Assembly (NCBI GenBank): GCA_902574475.1
Contig: CACGNZ010000006.1
Span: 1 to 63,851 of the forward strand
Reading direction: 5' to 3'
Length of the DNA stretch: 63,851 bases
From: an uncultured Alphaproteobacteria bacterium
Lineage (GTDB): Bacteria > Pseudomonadota > Alphaproteobacteria > HIMB59 > GCA-002718135
Part shown: piece by piece, positions 1 to 9,219 of the stretch
Layout: each line of letters starts with the position of its first letter
How positions within the stretch are numbered: position 1 is the first letter of the stretch
Translations under genes and position numbers: made by a program
Notes under the pieces: generated by a model
The model's input: the letters and a program-made list of their open reading frames with translations, nothing else
Told to the model about the DNA's origin: nothing
The model's database searches: none

Positions 1-2
1 GT

Positions 3-296
3 CTTTCAAATAAAATTAAAGCATATAGTTTACAAGACAAGGGACTAGACACTGTTGAGGCTAATCATCAACTAGGTTTCAAAGATGATGAAAGAACATA
101 TGAAAATATTACTGGAATGGTAAAATATTTAGCAATCAAAGAATTAGATTTGATGACCAATAATCCAAAGAAAATAAAAGCGCTTGAAGATATGGGTATC
201 AAAGTAAATCAAAGAGTTCCTATTTTCTCAGACACCAATAAGTATAATGAAAAATATATCTCAACTAAGAAAAGTAAACTTGGTCATTTAATCTAA
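3..296 (+). CDS. ribA: GTP cyclohydrolase II, C-terminal part (cut by window edge)
   Basis: GTP cyclohydrolase II opens the imidazole ring of GTP, the first step of riboflavin synthesis. Only the last 97 codons are present; the reading frame is open from base 3 and stops with TAA at 294-296. The visible part carries the family's conserved stretch QDKGLDTVEANHQLGF (substrate-binding region) followed by LMTNNPKKI and QRVPI, typical of the C-terminal end. The zinc-binding cysteines lie upstream, outside the window. Whether the protein is a single RibA or a fused RibBA cannot be told. The downstream cupin gene begins at the very next base, so the two are probably co-transcribed. Confidence 0.9.
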   Translation, partial: LSNKIKAYSLQDKGLDTVEANHQLGFKDDERTYENITGMVKYLAIKELDLMTNNPKKIKALEDMGIKVNQRVPIFSDTNKYNEKYISTKKSKLGHLI

Positions 297-701
297 GTGG
301 AAGCAGATAATTTAATTAAAAAACTCAATATGATTAGTCATCCTGAAGGAGGGCATTATGTTGAAATTTTTAAGAACGATAATGTTAGTCAAATTTATTA
401 CCTATTAAAAAAGAGTGAAAAATCACATTGGCATAGATTAACTAAAAATGAAATATTACATTTTTATTCAGGAGATCCTCTAGAAGTTTTCACATCGAAT
501 GACGGAATTAATTATGAAGTTTTTTCTTTAGGGTCAGATCATAATTATATTTACACCGTAACAGCAAACACATGGTTTGCTATGAGATCTTCTGGTGCTT
601 TCAGTTTAATTGGATGCACTGTCGCACCTGCTTTTGATTTTGATGATTTTGAACTTGCGCCTGCGACGTGGCGACCTGAAAAATTCAAAATTGAGTTATA
701 G
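297..701 (+). CDS. Cupin superfamily protein (DUF985, cupin_5)
   Basis: A 134-residue single-domain cupin. The N-terminal HPEGGHYVE and the following SHWHRL and EILHFYSGDPLEV segments match the DUF985 group, whose members have a small beta-barrel and mostly unknown substrates. The start is GTG at 297, directly after the ribA stop; it is preferred over the ATG at 330 because family members carry the preceding LIKKLNM-like helix before HPEGG. Zero-gap spacing suggests translational coupling to ribA. No enzymatic role can be assigned from sequence. Confidence 0.8.
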   Translation: MEADNLIKKLNMISHPEGGHYVEIFKNDNVSQIYYLLKKSEKSHWHRLTKNEILHFYSGDPLEVFTSNDGINYEVFSLGSDHNYIYTVTANTWFAMRSSGAFSLIGCTVAPAFDFDDFELAPATWRPEKFKIEL

Positions 702-761
702 TTTTCACTTTTCTTTAATTTAAATTCTTTATATATTAGTATTAAATAACGGAGGTTCTAA

Positions 762-2897
<2,136 letters not shown>

Positions 2898-2916
2898 AAA
2901 TAATTTAAATTAATTT

Positions 2917-2947
2917 AAAAGTGGAACTTAGAGTTCCACTTTTTTTA
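2917..2947 (+). terminator. Rho-independent terminator of katG
   Basis: An 8-bp perfect stem GTGGAACT / AGTTCCAC (2921-2928 with 2932-2939) has a 3-nt loop, is extended by A-T pairs, and is followed by a T-rich run on the plus strand. It lies 20-50 bases after the katG stop. The T run overlaps the stop codon of the opposite-strand gene, so spacing is minimal. Confidence 0.9.
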
Positions 2948-3265
2948 TTTTGGCATATTGGTTGCACCAGTTTCTAATGAAATTATTTTGCCATCTTTAT
3001 ATTTGTATACTGCCATCACAGCTTGTGTGTTGCCATCTTTAAAAGTAACAAAAGAGTGATGTATCCCAATCTCATCATTTTCGTATACAATTCTAGACTT
3101 ATCATCATTAATATCGTCACTCATAGCCCAGCCTATAACATCAGACTTTGATAAAACATTACCGCTAGAATGCATTGTAAATTTGAAATCATCATGGATA
3201 ATTTCGTTCATTCCTGCTTCATCTTTTTCATTAAATACCTTCATGTATTTTTCTAGTATTGACAT
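2945..3265 (-). CDS. NTF2-like / SnoaL-like small protein
   Basis: A 106-residue protein beginning with a short helix (ILEKYMKVFNEKDEAGMNEIIHDDFKF), followed by alternating strands ending in VMAVYKYKDGKIISLETGATN. This is the pattern of the NTF2/SnoaL-like cone-shaped fold, found in isomerases, hydrolases and many uncharacterised proteins. No catalytic residues can be assigned. A Shine-Dalgarno-like AGGAG lies just before the ATG. It stands alone between convergent katG and the nucleoside transporter genes, which run in its own direction. Function unknown. Confidence 0.65.
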   Translation of the reverse strand: MSILEKYMKVFNEKDEAGMNEIIHDDFKFTMHSSGNVLSKSDVIGWAMSDDINDDKSRIVYENDEIGIHHSFVTFKDGNTQAVMAVYKYKDGKIISLETGATNMPK

Positions 3266-3320
3266 ATTTTCTCCTAGTAAAAATAAAGTATATAGGAATT
3301 TTTTTTAAATAAGTATTTAA

Positions 3321-4292
3321 TTATCTTTCTTTAATGTAAGGTTGTCCAATAGCATTAGGTGCAATTGCTTTTCCAACAAAACCAGCAAGCAATACTACTG
3401 TTAGTATGTATGGAAGTGCTTGTATTAATTGAACAGGTATCTCACCAATTGCAGGTAGTTCAACACCTTGCAGTCTAATTTGAAGAGCATCAGTGAATCC
3501 AAAAAGTAAACAAGCAATTAGTGCAGTTTTAGGATGCCACTTTCCAAAAATCATTGCTGCTAAAGCTAAGTATCCTCTTCCCGCTGACATTTCTCTAAAG
3601 AAATTTGCATTAACGGCAGTTGATAAATGAGCTCCCGCAAAAGCAATTAACACCCCATTGATTGCTAGTGCTTTATATCTCATGGTAAAGACATTGATTC
3701 CAGCAGTATCTACTGCACTTGGATTTTCTCCGACTGCTCTTAGACGCAAACCAAAACTAGTTTTAAATACAACCCAAAATACTAGTGGAACAGAAAGATA
3801 TGCTAAATAAACAAAAACGTAATGACCACTTAGTATATCACTATAAAGTGTTCCAATAACTGGAATATCTCTTAGTGCATCAGCAAAAGGAAGATGAATT
3901 TCCAAAAAACGCTGATCTTCATTTAATGTTGGCGTCAGACCTGCTTGCCCAAACCAGGCAGCTGCTAAAGCAGTTGTTAAACCAATAATTAAAATATTTA
4001 TAGCAACACATGATACTACTTGATCGCCTTTGTGGGTTACCGAGGCAAATCCATGTAACATTGATAAACACACACATACAATTATAGCTAATAATAAACC
4101 TAACCACGGGTTACCTAAATAGTATGAACCAACAGCTGCCACAAATGCTGCCATAAGCATTTTACCTTCTAAACTAAAATCTATTACCCCAGATCTTTCG
4201 GCAAATATACCAGCCATTGCTGCAAAAACTAAAGGTGTAGATATTCTTAAAGTAGAATTAATTAAAGAAGCAATATCAGATAAAAATTCCAT
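3321..4292 (-). CDS. ABC transporter permease, BMP/nucleoside family (NupQ/YufQ-like)
   Basis: Inner-membrane permease of 323 residues with about nine hydrophobic segments. GIFAERSGVIDFSLEGKMLMAAF near the N-terminus and LRAVGENPSAVDTAGINV in a cytoplasmic loop are characteristic of the branched/BPD_transp_2 permeases that work with BMP-type nucleoside-binding proteins. It is the last gene of the four-gene transporter block, and its start codon overlaps the stop of the second permease. The two permeases are expected to form a heterodimer with the ATPase upstream. Confidence 0.9.
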   Translation of the reverse strand: MEFLSDIASLINSTLRISTPLVFAAMAGIFAERSGVIDFSLEGKMLMAAFVAAVGSYYLGNPWLGLLLAIIVCVCLSMLHGFASVTHKGDQVVSCVAINILIIGLTTALAAAWFGQAGLTPTLNEDQRFLEIHLPFADALRDIPVIGTLYSDILSGHYVFVYLAYLSVPLVFWVVFKTSFGLRLRAVGENPSAVDTAGINVFTMRYKALAINGVLIAFAGAHLSTAVNANFFREMSAGRGYLALAAMIFGKWHPKTALIACLLFGFTDALQIRLQGVELPAIGEIPVQLIQALPYILTVVLLAGFVGKAIAPNAIGQPYIKER

Positions 4293-5413
4293 TACGCATT
4301 TACCTCTCTATTAAGTCTTCTAACAAAAAAGCTTTCTATTTGTGGTCTAAAAAGATTTTCTAATGCACCACTAAATAATATTATTAATCCTTGAACAGCA
4401 ACAAACATGTATCTAGTTATGTTCGGCATTTCGAATGTAACTTCTGAACCTCCTTGGTATAAAATTCCAAATAAAAAAGCTGCTGGTAAAATACCAATCG
4501 GATGATTTCTTCCCATTAGTGCAACTGCAATTCCTGTAAATCCATATCCTGCTGGAAAGCCTGCTTGAATTTTATGGCTTACACCAAGAATTTCATTGAC
4601 GCCAAGTAGACCTGCTAAACCTCCAGAAATACACATCGCGATGATAATATTTTTATGAGGTGATATACCCGCATATATTGCTGCTTGAGTATTGTGTCCT
4701 ACTGCTCGCATTTCATAACCCCATTTAGTTTTCCAAACTAAAAACCAAACAAAGAATAATGATGCAATTGCTAATAAAAAAGTCAGGTTGAGAGGTGAAT
4801 ATCTTATTTTTATTCCAAGAATTCCGGAGAATGCTTCAAAACTTGGTAACCAGATTTCTTCTGGTAGCTTCACCGTATGTGGTGCCATCTGATTTGTATC
4901 TCTAATCACATCTACAAGTAAGAAAATCATTAAAGATGAAGCGATAAAATTAAACATTATCGTTGTAATAACAACATGACTTCCTCTTTTTGATTGAAGA
5001 TAAGCAGGTATGTAAGCCCATGCTGCACCAAATAAAAATGCACCAAAGATTGCTAAAAGCCAAACGATTGGAACAGGGAGAAAACTTAAATTTATTGCTA
5101 CTAAAAAAACACCTAGGCCGCCTATGTATGCTTGACCTTCTCCACCAATATTAAATAGTCTGCAATGGAAAGCTACAGCAAAAGCTAGTCCAGTAAAAAT
5201 AAAATTTGTTGTGTAATAAAGTGTATAAGCAAATCCTTGGATGTAACCAAATGATCCATAAATAATTAACTTAACAGCCTCTATTGGATTTTCACCTGCA
5301 ATAAAAACAAAAAGTCCTGAAACTAATAACGCTAATGTTAAGTTTACTAGTGGAACAATAACATTAGAGACCCACCATGGAACTTTTGATTTATCGACTA
5401 CAATATTACTCAT
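4292..5413 (-). CDS. ABC transporter permease, BMP/nucleoside family (NupP/YufP-like)
   Basis: A 373-residue integral membrane protein with about nine to ten hydrophobic segments after a short cytoplasmic N-terminus. FNIGGEGQAYIGGLG and MRAVGHNTQAAIYAGISPHKN are hallmark stretches of this permease subfamily. It is longer than its partner because of an extra N-terminal membrane segment, as in YufP of Bacillus. It overlaps the ATPase gene and the second permease gene by one base each, which indicates coupled translation within one operon. Confidence 0.9.
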   Translation of the reverse strand: MSNIVVDKSKVPWWVSNVIVPLVNLTLALLVSGLFVFIAGENPIEAVKLIIYGSFGYIQGFAYTLYYTTNFIFTGLAFAVAFHCRLFNIGGEGQAYIGGLGVFLVAINLSFLPVPIVWLLAIFGAFLFGAAWAYIPAYLQSKRGSHVVITTIMFNFIASSLMIFLLVDVIRDTNQMAPHTVKLPEEIWLPSFEAFSGILGIKIRYSPLNLTFLLAIASLFFVWFLVWKTKWGYEMRAVGHNTQAAIYAGISPHKNIIIAMCISGGLAGLLGVNEILGVSHKIQAGFPAGYGFTGIAVALMGRNHPIGILPAAFLFGILYQGGSEVTFEMPNITRYMFVAVQGLIILFSGALENLFRPQIESFFVRRLNREVNA

Positions 5414-6933
5414 TATGCAACACCAGCCATAAGCAATCCTAGCTCACGATCAGTGACATTTTTATTTTCTTTTTCTCCAACAATTTTTCCATCAAACATA
5501 ACGATTATTCGGTCAGATAAGGATAGGATTTCATCTAACTCAACTGATGCTAAAAGTATTGCTGCACCTTTATCTCTCATATCAATAAGACGTTGATGAA
5601 TAAACTCGATTGCTCCAATATCTACACCTCTTGTTGGCTGCCCCACTAAAAGAACTTTTGGATTTTCATTAAGCTCTCTACTCAAAATAATTTTTTGTTG
5701 ATTACCTCCTGAAAAATTAGATGTTATTAAGTTTGGAGAATTAGGTCGAACATCATATTCTTGCATAACCTTATTTGAGTATTCAGTAATTTCTTTATTG
5801 TTCAAAATTGCTGATTTTGAATATGGCTCTTGATCATGATAACCAAAAATTAAATTTTCATAAGCCTTGAAATCGCTTATTAAACCCATTCTTTGCCTAT
5901 CTTCAGGTACATGCGCTAAACCTTTTTCTTTAAGCATTCTTGGGTTTAAGAAATTATTCTGATCAGAAATTTTTTCACCAAATAATTCAATACTTCCAGA
6001 CTCTACTTTTCTAATTCCTGAAAGTGCTTCTAATAATTCAGTTTGTCCATTACCAGTTACACCAGCAATACCAAGAATTTCTCCTGAACATATTTCTAGG
6101 TTTACATCTTTTACACGCGTTACATCTAGATCGTCTTTAACTGAAAGATTATTAACTTTAAATATGGTTTCCCCTTTTTTTATTTCTTTTTTATCAACTC
6201 TAAGTAAGACACTTCTTCCTACCATCATTTCAGCTAGTTGTTCTTTGCTTGTATCTTCAGTTTTTGTATGCCCAACCATTTCGCCTTGACGCATCACTGA
6301 TACTTCGCTTGTTAAATCCATTATTTCAATTAGTTTATGCGTAATTAATACTATAGTTTTGCCTTCATCTTTTAGTGAACGAAGAATTTTAAATAATTCA
6401 TCAACTTCTTGAGGTGTAAGAACACCTGTTGGCTCATCAAGAATTAAAATTTCTGCTCCTCTGTATAAAGATTTTAATATTTCCACTCTTTGACGAAAAC
6501 CTACAGATAAATCTGAAATAGTGGCATCAAGATCGATATTAAAATTATATGTTTTACATAATTTTTCTAAATCTTCTTTTGCCTTTTGTAATTTTTCTCC
6601 AAATACTGTTTCACCTTCAAAACCAAGAATTATATTTTCGAGTACAGTAAAATTTTCTACCAACATAAAATGTTGGTGAACCATTCCAATGCCGTTTATT
6701 ATTGAATCTCTTGGAGATCTTAAGTTAATTTCTTTTCCATTAATTTTAATTGAGCCTGAGTTAGCCTGATAAAGACCAAAGACTATACTCATCAAAGTAG
6801 ATTTGCCTGCTCCGTTTTCTCCAATTATGCCGTGAATTGTTCCTTTATTTATTTTGAGATTAATATTTTTGTTGGCCTGAACATGACCAAATGATTTATT
6901 TATATCCGTTAATTCTAAGATAGGTGAGACCAT
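5413..6933 (-). CDS. ABC transporter ATP-binding protein, BMP/nucleoside family (NupO/YufO-like)
   Basis: A 506-residue protein with two fused ABC domains. The first has a complete Walker A (GENGAGKST, about 38-46), signature LSVGFRQRVE and Walker B ILILDEPTG. The second is degenerate: its Walker A reads GVTGNGQTE without the lysine, and its Walker B region reads LLVGQPTRG. Asymmetry of this kind is normal for RbsA/YufO-type double ATPases, so it is not a defect. The start codon and first codons lie in the 3' arm of an intercistronic hairpin shared with the end of the binding-protein transcript, and no good ribosome-binding site is visible. Confidence 0.93.
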   Translation of the reverse strand: MVSPILELTDINKSFGHVQANKNINLKINKGTIHGIIGENGAGKSTLMSIVFGLYQANSGSIKINGKEINLRSPRDSIINGIGMVHQHFMLVENFTVLENIILGFEGETVFGEKLQKAKEDLEKLCKTYNFNIDLDATISDLSVGFRQRVEILKSLYRGAEILILDEPTGVLTPQEVDELFKILRSLKDEGKTIVLITHKLIEIMDLTSEVSVMRQGEMVGHTKTEDTSKEQLAEMMVGRSVLLRVDKKEIKKGETIFKVNNLSVKDDLDVTRVKDVNLEICSGEILGIAGVTGNGQTELLEALSGIRKVESGSIELFGEKISDQNNFLNPRMLKEKGLAHVPEDRQRMGLISDFKAYENLIFGYHDQEPYSKSAILNNKEITEYSNKVMQEYDVRPNSPNLITSNFSGGNQQKIILSRELNENPKVLLVGQPTRGVDIGAIEFIHQRLIDMRDKGAAILLASVELDEILSLSDRIIVMFDGKIVGEKENKNVTDRELGLLMAGVA

Positions 6934-6961
6934 AAATTATTTATTAATCTTTGGTCTCACC
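6923..6961 (-). promoter_or_regulatory. Intercistronic hairpin between bmp and the ABC ATPase gene
   Basis: A perfect 9-bp inverted repeat, GGTGAGACC (6923-6931) and GGTCTCACC (6953-6961), has a 21-nt AT-rich loop. In the leftward transcript the 3' arm contains the G of the ATPase start codon and codons 2-4. The hairpin follows the bmp stop codon closely. Such structures after binding-protein genes often protect the upstream message and lower downstream translation; that role is inferred here. Confidence 0.7.
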
Positions 6962-6979
6962 AAATATTTATTTTAGTAT

Positions 6980-7957
6980 CTACTCTTGCGACCAGTCAGC
7001 AACAACTAGAGCACCGCTCGCAATGTCAGCAGCAGCAGCATCTGCAGCAGCAGCCATTTCAGATGTTACCATTCCATCTTCAGTTGCATAACCAACCATT
7101 CCTTCTGAAAGACCAAGAATGTTTATGCCAGATTCAAATCTGCCTGACTCAACATTTTTAGCTTGTTCAAAAATCGTTAGATCTAATCTCTTTAACATTG
7201 ATGTTAACATGTTACCTGGGTGCATCCAGTTTTGATTAGAGTCAACTCCGATACCCATAATGCCGGCATCAGCCGCAGCTTGAAGAACACCAATACCTGT
7301 TCCACCAGCAGCTTGGTATACAACATCAGCACCACCATCAATTTGAGCTTTTGTTAATTCTGCACCTTTTGTTGGGTTATTCCATGCTTCGTTTGTAGTT
7401 CCAGTCATATTAGCTAAAACAGTTATATCTGGATTTACATATTGTGCACCTTGCTCATAACCACCTTGGAATTTTCTAATTAGAGGAATATCCATTCCAC
7501 CAACGAAACCTATTGTTCCACTTTTAGAAGCCATAGCAGCCATCATTCCAACTAAGAAAGAACCTTCATGTTCTTTATAACAAGCTTGATAAATATTATT
7601 GTTTGGATCGTCTAACCAACAAACATCAACTGCAACAAATTTTATATCTGGGTAATCAGCTGAAACTGCTGCAACTGCATCAGCTTGAGCAAATCCCATT
7701 CCTACGATCATTGTTGCTCCTCTATCAGCAATCTTACGCATACCTTGCTCGATCTGATTGTCGTTTGCAGATTCAAACTCAATCATGCCCCAGCCAAGTT
7801 CATTAACAACTCTCTCAGCTGTATTGAATGCTAATTCGTTAAATGATTTGTCAAATTTTCCTCCAGAGTCATATACAACTCCAATTGTGTTTGCGAACGC
7901 ACTTGAAGAGAAGACAAGAGCGAAAGAAACCGAAAAAATACTTAAAATTTTCTTCAT
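6980..7957 (-). CDS. BMP-family substrate-binding protein of nucleoside ABC transporter
   Basis: Periplasmic solute-binding protein of 325 residues. A Sec signal peptide covers about residues 1-22, ending SSAFA before Asn; there is no lipobox cysteine, so it is probably soluble. IGVVYDSGGKFDKSFNE is the diagnostic N-terminal motif of the BMP/PnrA family, which binds purine nucleosides or adenine. GTGIGVLQAAADAG and DSNQNW further support this. The gene heads the transporter block behind an AAGGGGG ribosome-binding site and lies downstream of upp, consistent with uptake and salvage of nucleosides/nucleobases. The exact ligand cannot be read from sequence. Confidence 0.93.
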   Translation of the reverse strand: MKKILSIFSVSFALVFSSSAFANTIGVVYDSGGKFDKSFNELAFNTAERVVNELGWGMIEFESANDNQIEQGMRKIADRGATMIVGMGFAQADAVAAVSADYPDIKFVAVDVCWLDDPNNNIYQACYKEHEGSFLVGMMAAMASKSGTIGFVGGMDIPLIRKFQGGYEQGAQYVNPDITVLANMTGTTNEAWNNPTKGAELTKAQIDGGADVVYQAAGGTGIGVLQAAADAGIMGIGVDSNQNWMHPGNMLTSMLKRLDLTIFEQAKNVESGRFESGINILGLSEGMVGYATEDGMVTSEMAAAADAAAADIASGALVVADWSQE

Positions 7958-8040
7958 ACCAAAAATCCCCCTTAAATATGAATTATAGATATCCCATTGA
8001 TAACATTTTCTTGATAAAAAAATGCATTAAAAAATGAGAT

Positions 8041-8072
8041 TATGGATAAATAATAGGATTTTTTATGGATAA
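8041..8072 (-). repeat. Two direct 9-bp repeats upstream of bmp
   Basis: TTATCCATA occurs twice in the same orientation on the minus strand (plus-strand TATGGATAA at 8041-8049 and 8064-8072), 23 bp apart start to start. The repeats lie in the short gap between upp and bmp. They could be a regulator site or DnaA-box-like sequence (8 of 9 matches to TTATNCACA each). Function is not established. Confidence 0.4.
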
Positions 8073-8074
8073 CT

Positions 8075-8695
8075 TCAAGTACCCATATACCTATCCCCTG
8101 CGTCACCTAATCCCGGTACAATGAACTTATTTTTATTCAATTTAGCATCAATGTTGCAAGTAAATATATGAATGCCTTTTTGCTTTTTTTGAATATTTTT
8201 AATACCCTCAGGAGCTGCTAGTAAAGACACTAAAAATATATCTTTTATATTAACGCCTTTGTTTTTTATTAGATTGATTGCAGCAATTGAAGAATTACCT
8301 GTGGCCAACATTGGGTCCAGAATTAACACTTTTTTATTTTTAACTCTTGGAAGTTTAAAGAGGTATTCTACAGGTTCATAAGTTTGTTCGTCACGGTATA
8401 AACCTATATGACCTTTTTCAGCTTCCGGTAAAAATTTTGCAAACCCCTCAAGTAACCCTAAACCGGCACGTAAAATTGGAACCAAAATTATAGGTTGACC
8501 CAAGACTGTACCACTCATTTTTTTTAGAGGTGTTTCAATTGTTTGTTTTTTAAATGGAACGTATTGAAGAACATCAGAAGCAATGAGGTAACTTATTTCA
8601 TTCATAGTTTGTCTAAAAACAGTATTTGATGTTTTTTTATTTCGTAAAATTGTTAATTTGTATTGAACGAATGGTGATTTAATTACTGTAATCAT
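8075..8695 (-). CDS. upp: Uracil phosphoribosyltransferase
   Basis: Converts uracil and PRPP into UMP (pyrimidine salvage). The 206-residue length is normal. The PRPP-binding loop is ILDPMLATGNSS, and the family's C-terminal GLGDAGDRYMGT, which contacts uracil, is complete. The N-terminal segment PFVQYKLTILRNKKTSNTVFRQ matches the family start. It lies just upstream of, and in the same direction as, the BMP transporter genes, which suggests that imported (deoxy)uridine or uracil is one of the salvaged compounds. Confidence 0.96.
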   Translation of the reverse strand: MITVIKSPFVQYKLTILRNKKTSNTVFRQTMNEISYLIASDVLQYVPFKKQTIETPLKKMSGTVLGQPIILVPILRAGLGLLEGFAKFLPEAEKGHIGLYRDEQTYEPVEYLFKLPRVKNKKVLILDPMLATGNSSIAAINLIKNKGVNIKDIFLVSLLAAPEGIKNIQKKQKGIHIFTCNIDAKLNKNKFIVPGLGDAGDRYMGT

Positions 8696-8730
8696 ATGAG
8701 ATTACATATATAGAAATCCCATTAAGAGCA

Positions 8731-9219
8731 ATGCGGTTATCAATTTATTTTTTAACATTAGTGTTTTTATCTAGCTGTACGACTATTGAGGTTGGAAGAG
8801 AAGTTGTTAAAGTTGGGGCGGTTTTAAAAAAAGATCAAGTTGAGGAAACTATTACAAAAAAAGATCCAGAAACTATTGAAGATAAAACTATTGTTGAAGA
8901 GCAACAAATTATCACTGAAGAAAAAGAAGAGGAAAAAACTATAGTTAAGGAGCAGCAAAAAATCGCAGAAATAAATTTCATGGGAAAACAACTTGCTGAG
9001 ATAAAACAAAAACTGGGACAGCCTAATTTAGCACGATCTGATGGATCAGTGTATATGATGCGATATGATAGTAATTCATGTAGGCTGTTTATCTTCTTTA
9101 ATATAAACTCAAATATTAAGAGAGTAGAATATTTTGAATTTCGAGACTCCTTAGGTGAGCTTATAAATACAAAGAACTCGATAGAAGAATGTTATAAAGA
9201 ATACGACTTTACTAGCTAA
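8731..9219 (+). CDS. Hypothetical lipoprotein with charged coiled-coil-like middle
   Basis: 162 residues. The N-terminus (MRLSIYFLTLVFLSSCTT) is a lipoprotein signal with lipobox LSSC, so the mature protein starts at Cys16 and is membrane anchored. Residues about 30-85 are a Glu/Lys-rich repetitive stretch with two similar copies (EEQQIITEE and KEQQKIAEI), probably an extended helix or spacer. The C-terminal ~75 residues (from MGKQLAEIKQKLGQPN) look like a small globular domain containing a Cys pair (SNSCRLF and EECYKEY). Its 3' end overlaps convergent pyc by 8 bp. Family not recognised. Confidence 0.7.
   Translation: MRLSIYFLTLVFLSSCTTIEVGREVVKVGAVLKKDQVEETITKKDPETIEDKTIVEEQQIITEEKEEEKTIVKEQQKIAEINFMGKQLAEIKQKLGQPNLARSDGSVYMMRYDSNSCRLFIFFNINSNIKRVEYFEFRDSLGELINTKNSIEECYKEYDFTS

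Noticed and set aside
5413-6933. Degenerate second ATPase domain as a broken gene
   Set aside because: Loss of the Walker A lysine and GQPTRG in place of DEPTRG in the second half are normal in this double-ABC subfamily.
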